From the NCBI GenBank assembly GCA_022824205.1, contig JAJEAI010000124.1:1-64000 (forward strand): DNA of 64,000 bases. Reading direction: 5' to 3'. Made by a program: the position numbers and the translations under genes. The DNA is from Candidatus Binatia bacterium (GTDB lineage: Bacteria; Desulfobacterota; Binatia; UBA9968; JAJDTQ01). Positions 51,489 through 61,101 of this stretch are shown here, piece after piece (within the stretch, counting starts at the first letter, position 1; each line of letters opens with the position of its first letter). A model generated the notes under the pieces. That model ran no database searches and was not told where the DNA came from. It saw only the letters and a list, made by a program, of their open reading frames with translations.

Positions 51489-53437
51489 GCAAGCACGAGC
51501 CACAGGATACTGCCGCAAGAATGCGGTTTCGGTTGCGGATAGCCGGGGGTCTGCTCCTGGCGCTGTTGCTGACGGTGGCGCTTCGCGCCATACAGCTCCA
51601 GGCCTTCGACGGGGAGCGGCTCGCGCGCATGGGCGAGAAGCAGCACCTCCAGGAATGGATCGTCCAGCCCGAGCGCGGCACCATCTTCGGCGGCGACGGC
51701 GATGCCCTGGCCATCAGCATCGAAACCCAGTCGGTGTACGTGCGCCCCCGGCGCTTGAAGGTCACCGGCAAGGTCGTAGCCGACGTAGCGCGCGCTCTCC
51801 ACATGAAGCGCGGCGACGTGCGCCGCAAGATGACCGCGGGCGAGCCGTTCGTGTGGCTCAAGCGGCAAGTGACGCCGCGCGAGGCGCAACGCGTCCGGCG
51901 CCTCAAGATCGAAGGAATCGGATTCTACCATGAGCCCAAGCGGTACTACCCGCAAGGGCGACTCGCCGGGCAGGCCCTGGGAGTCGTGGGAAGGGACGCT
52001 CAGGGCCTGGAAGGGGTCGAACGCAGCTACGATCGGTACATTCGCGGGGAGACGAGGTCGTGGGTGGCGGAACGCGACGCGTTGGGCCGCCGCATGCTGG
52101 TGGCGGGTCTGGACGAGTGGAAGCTCCAGCCCGGCGCGGACGTGCGCCTCACCTTGAATACCGCGCTTCAGCATCTGGCGGAAAAGCACCTGGAAGCCAC
52201 GGTCAAGCGCTACCGCGCCAAGGGCGGCACCGTGGTGATGGCCGACCCCTACACCGGTGCGATCATGGCGCTGGCCACCTACCCCTTCTTCGATCCCAAC
52301 CAGTTTCAGAGCCAGGATCGGAGCCGCTGGCGCATCCGCGCGATCACGGATACCTACGAGCCGGGTTCCGTCTTCAAGGCCGTGCTGGCCGCGGCCGCCC
52401 TGGAGGACGGCGTCGTGGGGCGGGAGGATCTGATCTTCTGCGAGTACGGCAAGTACCGCTACGGCGGGCGCACCATCCACGACTTCAAGGAGTACGGCTG
52501 GTTGTCGTTCGCCAGGGTGCTGCAGCTCTCCAGCAACATCGGCGTCGTCAAGGTGGCGGCGAAGCTCGGCAAGGAGCGCTACCACCGCTACGTTCGCCGT
52601 TTCGGTTTCGGACAGAAGACCGGCGTCGACCTTCCGGGAGAGGTGGAAGGGAAGGTTCGGCCGCACCGCGACTGGTATGACATCGACCTGGCCGCCGTCT
52701 CTTTCGGGCAGTCCGTCGCGGTGACGCCCTTGCAAATGGTGATGGCCTTCTCTGCCATCGCCAACGGCGGCTGGCTCGTGCGTCCCTACCTGGTGGACCG
52801 GGTGGTGGACGAGGACGGCCGGGTGCTGTTGGACAACAAGCCCGAGCTGGTGCGCCGCGTGGTGTCCCGCGACACCGCCCGGGCCGTGGTGGACATCCTG
52901 AAGGGCGTCGTGGCCGAGGGCGCCACGGGCAGCCGGGCCGCCGTGGCCGGATTCCAAACGGCCGGGAAGACCGGCACCTCCCAGAAGGCCGACCGCGTCA
53001 AGGGGGGCTACTCCAAGACCAAGCGAGTGGCCTCGTTCGCCGGGTTCGTCCCCGCCGACGAACCCCGCTTCGTCATGCTGACGCTGGTGGACGAGCCCAC
53101 GAAGGAAGTCTACGGCGGCCTGGTGGCGGCGCCGCTCTTCCGGCGCATCGCCGGCCCGGCCCTGCACGCGCTCGGAGAGAAGCCCGATCGTCGCCTCCTG
53201 GCGGTCACGCCCGCCACCGGAAGAAACGGCGTCGTCCGGGTGTCGCGCGCGCCCACCCGGCGTGGAAAGGGAGCCGGTTCCGGCGGGAAGCCGAACCTCG
53301 TCGGGATGAGCATGCGCCAAGCCGTCCACGAGGCCCGGAAGCTCCGGCTCTCGGTGGTGCTCCAGGGGCACGGCTACGTCGCCGCGCAAAGGACGGACCG
53401 GGGCGGCCGGCGCCTCGTCCTGACGCTCAAGGAATGA
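51485..53437 (+). CDS. ftsI: Peptidoglycan D,D-transpeptidase FtsI/PBP3 with C-terminal PASTA-like domain
   Basis: YEPGSVFKAVLAAAALEDG, LSSNIGVVKVAAKLG, AGKTGTSQKAD; C-terminal PNLVGMSMRQAVHEARKLRL. Confidence 0.94.
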   Translation: MSKHEPQDTAARMRFRLRIAGGLLLALLLTVALRAIQLQAFDGERLARMGEKQHLQEWIVQPERGTIFGGDGDALAISIETQSVYVRPRRLKVTGKVVADVARALHMKRGDVRRKMTAGEPFVWLKRQVTPREAQRVRRLKIEGIGFYHEPKRYYPQGRLAGQALGVVGRDAQGLEGVERSYDRYIRGETRSWVAERDALGRRMLVAGLDEWKLQPGADVRLTLNTALQHLAEKHLEATVKRYRAKGGTVVMADPYTGAIMALATYPFFDPNQFQSQDRSRWRIRAITDTYEPGSVFKAVLAAAALEDGVVGREDLIFCEYGKYRYGGRTIHDFKEYGWLSFARVLQLSSNIGVVKVAAKLGKERYHRYVRRFGFGQKTGVDLPGEVEGKVRPHRDWYDIDLAAVSFGQSVAVTPLQMVMAFSAIANGGWLVRPYLVDRVVDEDGRVLLDNKPELVRRVVSRDTARAVVDILKGVVAEGATGSRAAVAGFQTAGKTGTSQKADRVKGGYSKTKRVASFAGFVPADEPRFVMLTLVDEPTKEVYGGLVAAPLFRRIAGPALHALGEKPDRRLLAVTPATGRNGVVRVSRAPTRRGKGAGSGGKPNLVGMSMRQAVHEARKLRLSVVLQGHGYVAAQRTDRGGRRLVLTLKE

Positions 53438-54966
53438 GGCCGATGCTGCTGCGGGAGCTGCTGCATACACCGGATGTCCGGGAAGAATGGGGCCCCGTGG
53501 ACCGCCAGGTCCAGGGGCTCGCGTGCGATTCGCGCCGGGTACGCCCCGGTTCCGTATTCTTCGCCCTGCCCGGGCAGCGCGCCGACGGCCATGACTTCGT
53601 CGGCGACGCGGTCGAACGAGGGGCGGCGGCGGTGGTGGTGGAACGGCCGGTGGCGGTGCCGTCCGGGACCGTCTGCGTGAGGGTGTCCAACGCGCGCCGC
53701 GCGCTGGCCCGCGCCGCCGCGGTGTTCTTCGGCCGTCCGAGCCGCTCGCTCGTGCTGGTGGGCGTCACCGGGACCAACGGCAAGACCACGGTCACCTACC
53801 TGCTGGAGGCGATCCTTGGCGCGGCGGGGCGCGCCTGCGGGGTCATCGGCACCATCAGCCGGCGCTACGGCGGATGGGAGCAGCCCGCGCCCCTCACCAC
53901 GCCCGAGGCCCTGGAGATCCAGGAGCTGTTGGCGGAGATGGCGGGCGCCGGGGTGGGGTTCGTGGCCATGGAGGTCTCCTCCCACGCCCTGGACCTCCAT
54001 CGGGCGCACGGGCTGGATTTCGACGGGGCGGTGTTCACCAACCTGTCGCGCGACCACCTCGACTACCATGGCGACATGGATGCGTATTTCCGCAGCAAGG
54101 CGCGGTTGTTCGCGGAGTGCCTGCCCGCCAGCGTCAAGGACCGGCCCTTCGCGGTCATCAATGCGGACGACCCCCGGGGGCCCGAGCTGGCGCGGCTGAC
54201 CCGTGATACCGGGCTGGCGGCCCTCACCTACGGCCGCTCGTCCCGCTGGGACGTGCATCCGGTGCGGCTGGACAGCGACGTGGACGGCCTGCGGGGAACC
54301 CTGGCATGCGGTGGGCAAGAGATCGGGTTCGCATCGCCGCTCATGGGCGAGATCAACCTGGAGAACATCCTGGCGGCAGCCGGCACGGCGTGGGCGTTGG
54401 GGACGGCGCCGGAGGCCATTGGCGCCGGGCTCGCCCGGCTGAAGCGCGTGCCCGGACGGTTGGAACGCGTGCCCAATGAGTTGGGGGTCACCCTGGTGGT
54501 GGACTACGCGCACACGCCGGATGCCTTGGGCAAGGTCATACACGCCTTGCGGCCGTTGACCCGCGGGCGGCTGATCACGGTGTTCGGCTGCGGCGGCGAT
54601 CGGGATCCCGGCAAGCGTCCGCTCATGGGGGAAATCGCCGCCGGCGCGAGCGATGCCGTGGTGGTGACCTCGGACAACCCGCGCGGCGAGGAGCCGCTGG
54701 CGATCATCCGCGACATCGAGGACGGTGTGCGGCGCGGCGGCATGCGCCGCATGGGCGCGGGTGGCGCCGGGCACGCGCGGCGCGGTTACCGGGTGGAACC
54801 GGACCGGCGCGCCGCGATCCGGCTGGGCTTGTCGCTGGTCGATCCCGGCGACGTGCTGCTGGTGGCCGGCAAGGGGCACGAGGACTACCAGATCCTCGGC
54901 GAGCGCAGGATTCATTTCGACGACGGGGAAGTGCTGCGGGAGGAAGCCGCCAGGTCACTGGCCTAG
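53434..54966 (+). CDS. murE: UDP-N-acetylmuramoyl-L-alanyl-D-glutamate ligase MurE
   Basis: LVGVTGTNGKTTVTYLLEAIL, EVSSHALDLHRAHGLDFDGAVFTNLSRDHLDYHGD, TSDNPRGEEPLAIIRDI. Confidence 0.96.
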   Translation: MRPMLLRELLHTPDVREEWGPVDRQVQGLACDSRRVRPGSVFFALPGQRADGHDFVGDAVERGAAAVVVERPVAVPSGTVCVRVSNARRALARAAAVFFGRPSRSLVLVGVTGTNGKTTVTYLLEAILGAAGRACGVIGTISRRYGGWEQPAPLTTPEALEIQELLAEMAGAGVGFVAMEVSSHALDLHRAHGLDFDGAVFTNLSRDHLDYHGDMDAYFRSKARLFAECLPASVKDRPFAVINADDPRGPELARLTRDTGLAALTYGRSSRWDVHPVRLDSDVDGLRGTLACGGQEIGFASPLMGEINLENILAAAGTAWALGTAPEAIGAGLARLKRVPGRLERVPNELGVTLVVDYAHTPDALGKVIHALRPLTRGRLITVFGCGGDRDPGKRPLMGEIAAGASDAVVVTSDNPRGEEPLAIIRDIEDGVRRGGMRRMGAGGAGHARRGYRVEPDRRAAIRLGLSLVDPGDVLLVAGKGHEDYQILGERRIHFDDGEVLREEAARSLA

Positions 54967-54996
54967 CGGCCGAGGGATGACGGTGCGCGAAGAGTC

Positions 54997-56394
54997 ATGG
55001 ATTGGACCATCGAAGAGCTGGCGCGGGCGGCCAGGGGGACCATCGTCCAGCGCGGCGCGGCGCTCCGGCTTGGAGAGATATGCACGGACTCGCGCCGGAT
55101 GGAGCCCGGCGACGTGTTCGTGGCGCTCCGGGGCGAGTTCCACGACGGACACGCGTTCGTCCCCGAGGCGGCGCGGCGCGGGAGCGGCTGCGTGATCGTG
55201 CAAGGGAACGTGGATGTGCCGCGGGAGGTGGCGGTGATTCGCGTGCGCGACACCTTGCGGGCGCTGGGCGACGTCGCCTTTTCCCACCGCCGGAAGCTGG
55301 CGCCGCGGGTGCTGGCGATTACCGGTTCGAACGGAAAGACCACGACCAAGGAGATGCTGTTCTCGATCCTGCAACGCGCGCGCCTGGACCACCGTCCGTT
55401 GCGCGGCCGGGTGCTCAAGACCGAGGGTAACTACAACAATCTCGTGGGGTTGCCCCTGACTCTGCTGCGCCTGCGCGAACGCCACCGCGCCGCGGTGGTG
55501 GAGCTGGGCACGAATCGCCCGGGCGAGATCCGCCGGCTCACGGCCATCGCCGAACCGGACGTGGCGGCCATCACCTCGGTGGGTCCCGCGCATCTTTCCG
55601 GTCTGAAAACGGTCGCGAGGGTGGCGCGGGAGAAAGGCGCGATCTTCCGCGGTCTGGGGGCGCACGGCACCGCCGTGGTCAATCTCGACGACGCCCGGGT
55701 GGTGCGCCAGAGCCGCGGATTCCACGGGCGCGTGGTGACCTACGGCACGGGCGGGCACGTGCGCGGGGAGGCTTCGGAGGTGCTCGCCGGCGGGCGCCTG
55801 CGCTTCGACCTGCGCGTGGGCCGTGTGCGCGAGCCGGTGCGCCTGCGCTTGTGCGGGCTGCACAACGTGCGCAACGCGGTGGGCGCCGCGGCCATGGCGC
55901 ACGCCTTCGGAGTGGACGTGACGGCCATCCGCAAGGGGCTGGAAGCGGTGCGTCCCGTCTCCATGCGCATGGAAGTCGAGCGCTGGCGCGGCATCGGCAT
56001 CATCAACGACGCCTACAACGCCAATCCGGCCTCCATGGAAGCGGCCTTGGCCGCGCTACGGGCGATCCCCGCGCGGGGGCGGCGCGTGGCGGTCCTGGGC
56101 GACATGCTGGAGATGGGCGAGAACGAGAGCGCCTGCCACCGCGAACTGGGTGAGACCGCGGCGCGCAGCGGCCTCGACGCACTCTACGTCCTGGGCCGCT
56201 TCGCCCGCGAGATCGGGCGCGGCGCCGTCGGCGCGGGCATGGAACCGTCGGCGGTGCGGGTGGCGCGCGGCCACCGGTCCCTGGGGAACGAGTTGCGCGG
56301 CGTCCTGCGCAAGGGCGACTGGGTGCTGGTCAAGGGCTCCCGCGGCGCGGCCATGGAACAGGTGCTCGTGGCCATGAAGGATGGAGGAGCCTGA
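54997..56394 (+). CDS. murF: UDP-N-acetylmuramoyl-tripeptide-D-alanyl-D-alanine ligase
   Basis: ITGSNGKTTTKEMLFSIL, TEGNYNNLVGLPLTLL, NDAYNANPASMEAAL. Confidence 0.95.
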   Translation: MDWTIEELARAARGTIVQRGAALRLGEICTDSRRMEPGDVFVALRGEFHDGHAFVPEAARRGSGCVIVQGNVDVPREVAVIRVRDTLRALGDVAFSHRRKLAPRVLAITGSNGKTTTKEMLFSILQRARLDHRPLRGRVLKTEGNYNNLVGLPLTLLRLRERHRAAVVELGTNRPGEIRRLTAIAEPDVAAITSVGPAHLSGLKTVARVAREKGAIFRGLGAHGTAVVNLDDARVVRQSRGFHGRVVTYGTGGHVRGEASEVLAGGRLRFDLRVGRVREPVRLRLCGLHNVRNAVGAAAMAHAFGVDVTAIRKGLEAVRPVSMRMEVERWRGIGIINDAYNANPASMEAALAALRAIPARGRRVAVLGDMLEMGENESACHRELGETAARSGLDALYVLGRFAREIGRGAVGAGMEPSAVRVARGHRSLGNELRGVLRKGDWVLVKGSRGAAMEQVLVAMKDGGA

Positions 56395-56397
56395 CCC

Positions 56398-57474
56398 GTG
56401 TTGTACCTGCTGCTCTATCCGCTGCATTCGACGTTCCCGGTGCTGAACGTGTTCCGCTACATCACGTTCCGCGCGGCGCTGGCGGCGCTCCTGTCGCTGT
56501 TGCTTTCCTTCGTCATCGGCCCCTGGCTCATCCGTTCCCTCAAGCAGTGGCAGATCGGCCAGCACATCCGCGAGGACGGGCCCGCGCACCATGCCGGCAA
56601 GGCCGGCACCCCCACCATGGGGGGCACCCTGATCGTGCTGTCCCTGACGCTGTCCACGCTGCTCGTGGCGGACGTCACCAACGTGTACGTGCTGCTGGCC
56701 CTGGTCGTGACCGTGGCGTTCGCGGCCATCGGTCTCGTCGACGACTGCCTCAAGCTGAGGCGCAAGAGCAGCCGCGGCCTCTCCATGTGGAGCAAGCTCG
56801 TGCCCCAGACCGCCGTAGCCGCGGCGGCGGTGGCGGTGCTGCTGTCGCAGCCGGACTTCACCAGCACGGTGGCGGTGCCGTTCTTCAAGAACGTGCAGCC
56901 GGACCTGGGGCTCTGGTACGTGCTCTTCGCGGTGGTGGTGGTGGTGGGCGCCTCCAACGCGGTGAACCTCACCGACGGCCTCGACGGGCTCGCCATCGGC
57001 CCGGTGATGACGGCGGCGGCCGCCTACGCGATCATCGTCTACCTCGCGGGCCACGCGAAGTTCGCCGAGTACCTGCAGATCCCCCACGTGTCCCGGGTCG
57101 GCGAGTTGACGGTGTTCTGCGCCGCGGTGGTGGCGGCGGGCATGGGCTTCCTGTGGTTCAACACCTATCCCGCGCAGATCTTCATGGGAGACGTCGGCAG
57201 CCTCGGGCTCGGGGCCGCCCTGGGGATCGTGGCGGTCATCAGCAAGAACGAGATCCTGCTGGTCCTGGTGGGCGGGGTCTTCGTGGTGGAGGCGGTGTCC
57301 GTCATCATACAGGTGGCCTCGTTCAAGACGCGCGGCAAACGCGTCTTCCGCATGGCGCCGATCCACCATCACTACGAGCTCAAGGGCTGGCCGGAGCCGC
57401 AGATCATCGTGCGGTTCTGGATCGTGTCGATCATCTGCGCGCTGTTCGCGTTGAGCACGCTGAAGCTGCGCTGA
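56398..57474 (+). CDS. mraY: Phospho-N-acetylmuramoyl-pentapeptide transferase
   Basis: AGKAGTPTMGGTLIVL, NAVNLTDGLDGLAIG, FMGDVGSLGLGAALG, MAPIHHHYELKGWPE; GTG start. Confidence 0.97.
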   Translation: MLYLLLYPLHSTFPVLNVFRYITFRAALAALLSLLLSFVIGPWLIRSLKQWQIGQHIREDGPAHHAGKAGTPTMGGTLIVLSLTLSTLLVADVTNVYVLLALVVTVAFAAIGLVDDCLKLRRKSSRGLSMWSKLVPQTAVAAAAVAVLLSQPDFTSTVAVPFFKNVQPDLGLWYVLFAVVVVVGASNAVNLTDGLDGLAIGPVMTAAAAYAIIVYLAGHAKFAEYLQIPHVSRVGELTVFCAAVVAAGMGFLWFNTYPAQIFMGDVGSLGLGAALGIVAVISKNEILLVLVGGVFVVEAVSVIIQVASFKTRGKRVFRMAPIHHHYELKGWPEPQIIVRFWIVSIICALFALSTLKLR

Positions 57475-57536
57475 GGGGGTCGGGAGTGGCGTCGGTCGCA
57501 ACGAACCTGGAGCCGGTCACCGACGGCAAGCCGGTC

Positions 57537-58871
57537 ATGGAACTGAAAGGCAAGAACATCATGGTGCTGGGCCTGGCGCGCACGGGCCTGGCGGTGGCGC
57601 GATTCGTGACGCGTCGCGGCGCCGCCGTGGTGGGCGTGGACGCGCGCGCCGCCGAGGAAATGGCACAGGCCCGGGCGGCGTTGGCGCCGCTTCCGGCGGT
57701 GTGCCACTTCGGCGTCGAGAACACGGCCTGGCTGGATGGGGTGGACGCGGTGGTGCCGAGTCCGGGAGTGCCGCGGGACAACCCGCTGCTCGTGGAGGCC
57801 GCGCAGCGCGGCATCGAGGTGTTGAGTGAGATCGAGCTGGCGGCGCGCTTCGCGTCCATGCCGCTCGTGGCCGTCACCGGCACCAACGGAAAGACCACCA
57901 CCACGAGCCTCCTGGCCGCCATGCTGGAGGCGGCGGGCCTGCGCGCGTTCGCCGGCGGCAACATCGGCAAGCCCTTCATCGACCATGTGGACGAAACCTG
58001 GGACTGGGGCGTGGTGGAGGTGAGCAGCTTCCAGCTCGAATGGGTGCGGGACTTCCGCCCGCGCATCGCCCTGTTCCTCAACCTGAGCGAGGACCACCTC
58101 GACCGCTACGACGGGCTGGACGGTTACGGCGCTGCCAAGGCCCGGATCTTCGCCGCTCAGCAGCCGGGGGACGTGGCGGTGCTGAACCGCGACGATCCCT
58201 GGGTGTGGGACCTGCGGGGCCGGTTGACCGCCCGGGTGGTGTCCTTCGGATGGTCCGAAGTCGCCGAGGGGGCCTTCGTCGCGGGAGATGAGATCGTGTG
58301 GCGCGGCGAGGGCGCGGAGGAGCGTTTGCCGTTGCGGGAGCTGCGGCTGCGCGGGGTGCACAACGTCGAGAACGTCATGGCGGGCCTGTGCGCGGCACGG
58401 GCGGCCGGCGTCGCGGCGTGTGCCGCCGCGACCGCCGCACGGCGCTTCCCCGGCATCGAGCACCGGCTGGAGTTCGTGCGCGAGCTGAGCGGCGCGCGCT
58501 ACTACAACGACTCCAAGGGCACCAACGTCGGTGCGGTGGAGAAGTCGCTGGCGAGCTTCCGCGAGCCCGTGGTGCTGATCGCCGGCGGGGTGCACAAGGG
58601 CGGCAGCTACGACGCCCTGGCGCCGCTGGTGCGCGAACGCGTGCGCACGCTGATCCTGCTGGGCGCGTCCGCGCCGCTCATGAGGACGGCGCTGGGAGCG
58701 TCGGCGGACACGGTGGTGGTGCCGGACCTCGCCGCGGCGGTGCACGCCGCGCGCGCCGCGGCCCGCCCGGGCGACGTGGTGCTGCTGTCGCCGGCGTGCT
58801 CGAGCTTCGACATGTTCGAAAATTATGCCGAGCGCGGCCGCGCATTCAAGGAGCTGGTGCAGGCCCTATGA
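57537..58871 (+). CDS. murD: UDP-N-acetylmuramoylalanine-D-glutamate ligase
   Basis: MVLGLARTGLAVARF, VTGTNGKTTTTSLLAAML, NLSEDHLDRYDG, NDSKGTNVGAVEKSL; alternative GTG start 57486. Confidence 0.95.
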   Translation: MELKGKNIMVLGLARTGLAVARFVTRRGAAVVGVDARAAEEMAQARAALAPLPAVCHFGVENTAWLDGVDAVVPSPGVPRDNPLLVEAAQRGIEVLSEIELAARFASMPLVAVTGTNGKTTTTSLLAAMLEAAGLRAFAGGNIGKPFIDHVDETWDWGVVEVSSFQLEWVRDFRPRIALFLNLSEDHLDRYDGLDGYGAAKARIFAAQQPGDVAVLNRDDPWVWDLRGRLTARVVSFGWSEVAEGAFVAGDEIVWRGEGAEERLPLRELRLRGVHNVENVMAGLCAARAAGVAACAAATAARRFPGIEHRLEFVRELSGARYYNDSKGTNVGAVEKSLASFREPVVLIAGGVHKGGSYDALAPLVRERVRTLILLGASAPLMRTALGASADTVVVPDLAAAVHAARAAARPGDVVLLSPACSSFDMFENYAERGRAFKELVQAL

Positions 58872-59974
58872 GCGGGATCCGCCACATGGACCGCTGGATG
58901 GTCGTGAGCCTCATGGTGCTGCTCGCCATCGGCATCACCATGGTGTTGAACACCAGCTTCCTCTTTTCCCAGGAACGCTTCGGCGACGGCACTTACCTCT
59001 TCCGCAAGCAGTTGGCGGCGGTGGCGGTCGGCGTCGCCGGCCTGTGCGTCGCCGTCGTGCTGCCCCCCTCGGTCTACCGCCGGCTCACCGTTCCGCTCTT
59101 CGTCGTGGCGCTGGCGTCCCTGGTGCTGGTGCTCGTGCCTGGGGTCGGCCTGGAGCGGGGCGGCGCGCAGCGCTGGCTCGGGGTGGCGCCGTTCGTGTTT
59201 CAGCCGTCCGAGCTGGCCAAGGTGAGCTTCGTTCTCTACCTGGCCTACACCCTCGCCCGGAAGGGCGAACGGTTGGAGCAGTTCTTGTCCGGGCTGCTGC
59301 CGCCGCTCCTGGTGAGCGCGGTGTTCGTGTTGCTGCTTCTGGCGGAGCCCGATTTCGGCTCGGCGTTCATCCTCGCCATCCTCGCCATGGGGATGTTCTT
59401 CGTCGCGGGCGGGCGGATGGTGCACCTCGCCGCCATGGCTCTGGCGGCGCTACCCGCGGCCGTGTTCCTGATCCTGTCCGCGGATTACCGGTTGAAGCGG
59501 TTCCTGGCCTTTCTGGACCCGTGGAGCGATTCGGCCGACAGCGGCTTTCAGATCATCCAGTCCTACATCGCCTTCGGTTCGGGCCAGTTGTGGGGCCGGG
59601 GGCTGGGGCAGAGCCGGCAGAAGCTCCACTACCTGCCGGAGGCGCACACGGACTTCGTCTACTCCGTCATCGGCGAAGAGCTGGGGTTGTGGGGCGCCCT
59701 GCTGGTGGTGCTGCTGTTCGGCATCCTGCTGTTTCGCGGGATGCGTCTGGCGCTGAGACGCGAGGACGCGTTCACGCGCCTCATGGTGTTCGGCCTGACC
59801 CTGCTGCTGGGGCTTCAGGCGCTCGTGCACATGAGCGTGGTCATGGGTCTGGTGCCCACCAAGGGCCTGGTGCTGCCGTTCGTGAGCTATGGCGGCTCGG
59901 CCATGGTGGTGCACCTTACGGTGGCGGGGATGCTCTTGAGCGTTTCCTGCCGGAGGGACGAGCCATGCGGCTGA
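58868..59974 (+). CDS. ftsW: Lipid II flippase/glycosyltransferase FtsW (SEDS family)
   Basis: Multi-TM SEDS; GGAQRWLGVAPFVFQPSELAKVSFVLYLA, LPEAHTDFVYSVIGEELGLWGALLVVLLF, PFVSYGGSAM. Confidence 0.95.
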   Translation: MSGIRHMDRWMVVSLMVLLAIGITMVLNTSFLFSQERFGDGTYLFRKQLAAVAVGVAGLCVAVVLPPSVYRRLTVPLFVVALASLVLVLVPGVGLERGGAQRWLGVAPFVFQPSELAKVSFVLYLAYTLARKGERLEQFLSGLLPPLLVSAVFVLLLLAEPDFGSAFILAILAMGMFFVAGGRMVHLAAMALAALPAAVFLILSADYRLKRFLAFLDPWSDSADSGFQIIQSYIAFGSGQLWGRGLGQSRQKLHYLPEAHTDFVYSVIGEELGLWGALLVVLLFGILLFRGMRLALRREDAFTRLMVFGLTLLLGLQALVHMSVVMGLVPTKGLVLPFVSYGGSAMVVHLTVAGMLLSVSCRRDEPCG

Positions 59975-61101
59975 TCGTGGCCGGTGGAGGCACCGGCGGC
60001 CATCTCTTCCCCGGCCTCGCGGTGGCGCGGGAGTTTCTCCGGCGTCACGAGGACGCGCGCATTCTCTTCGTGGGAAGCCGCTGGGGCATCGAGAGCCGGG
60101 TAGTCCCGCAGACCGAGTTCCCGCTGGAGCTGTTGCCCATTCGCGGCCTCAAGGGGCGCGGCCTCAAGGGGCTTGTGGAGGGTCTGTACGGCATCCCCCT
60201 GAGCCTGTGGCGCTCCCGCGCCATCATCCGCCGGTTCGATCCCCAGTGCATCATCGGCCTGGGAGGCTACGCCTCGGGTCCGCTGCTGCTGGCCGGCGTG
60301 TCGCGGCGCATCCGCTGCGCCGTGCTGGAGCAGAACCTGCGCCCGGGGCTCACGAACCGTGTCCTGGGCCGGCTCGTGGACCGGATCTTCACGAGCTTCC
60401 GCGAGAGCGTGGACTACTTTCCCCCGGACAAGGTCGTGCTCGCCGGCACGCCCGTGCGCTGGCGCGAGTTGCCGGAGGTGAAGCGGGAGGGGGAACGTTT
60501 CCACCTGCTGGTCTTCGGGGGCAGTGCCGGGGCGCGCCGGATCAACGAGGCGGTGCTGGGCGCGCTGGCGCACCTGGGCGAGGCGGCGGCCGGGTTCCGC
60601 GTCACGCATCAGACCGGGCGCGCGGACGAGGAACGGGTACGGCGGGGCTACGCGTCGCTGCCGTGCGGGGCCGAGGTGCTGCCGTTCATCGACCGCATGG
60701 ACCAAGCCTACGCCGAGGCCGACCTGGTGGTCTGCCGCGCCGGCGCCTCGACGCTGGCGGAGCTGACGTTGTTCGGCAAGCCGGCGGTGCTGGTTCCCTA
60801 TCCCTACGCGGCCCACGACCACCAGCGGCTCAACGCCCTGGCGCTGGAGAAGGCCGGCGCCGCGGCGATGATCGTGGAGCGGGAGCTGACCCCCGCCGGG
60901 TTGGCGGAGACCCTGCGCACGCTCCACGGCGACGGCGCCCGGCGCCGCGCCATGGGCGAGGCGGCGGCGCGTCTGGGCCGGGGCGACGCGGCGGAGCGCA
61001 TCGTCGACGAGTGCCACGCACTGGTGCCCGCGTGGTCGCGACGCGGACCGGCCGGCGGCGGCTCGCCGCGTTCGGCGGCCAAGGGAGCGGCAGGACCATG
61101 A
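59965..61101 (+). CDS. murG: UDP-N-acetylglucosamine transferase MurG
   Basis: MRLIVAGGGTGGHLFPGLAVA, GLGGYASGPLLLAG, DLVVCRAGASTLAELTLFGKPAVLVPYPYAAHDHQ. Confidence 0.96.
   Translation: MRLIVAGGGTGGHLFPGLAVAREFLRRHEDARILFVGSRWGIESRVVPQTEFPLELLPIRGLKGRGLKGLVEGLYGIPLSLWRSRAIIRRFDPQCIIGLGGYASGPLLLAGVSRRIRCAVLEQNLRPGLTNRVLGRLVDRIFTSFRESVDYFPPDKVVLAGTPVRWRELPEVKREGERFHLLVFGGSAGARRINEAVLGALAHLGEAAAGFRVTHQTGRADEERVRRGYASLPCGAEVLPFIDRMDQAYAEADLVVCRAGASTLAELTLFGKPAVLVPYPYAAHDHQRLNALALEKAGAAAMIVERELTPAGLAETLRTLHGDGARRRAMGEAAARLGRGDAAERIVDECHALVPAWSRRGPAGGGSPRSAAKGAAGP

Noticed and set aside
51188-53470. 760-aa minus-strand ORF opposite ftsI
   Set aside because: Antisense to ftsI; no domain motifs.
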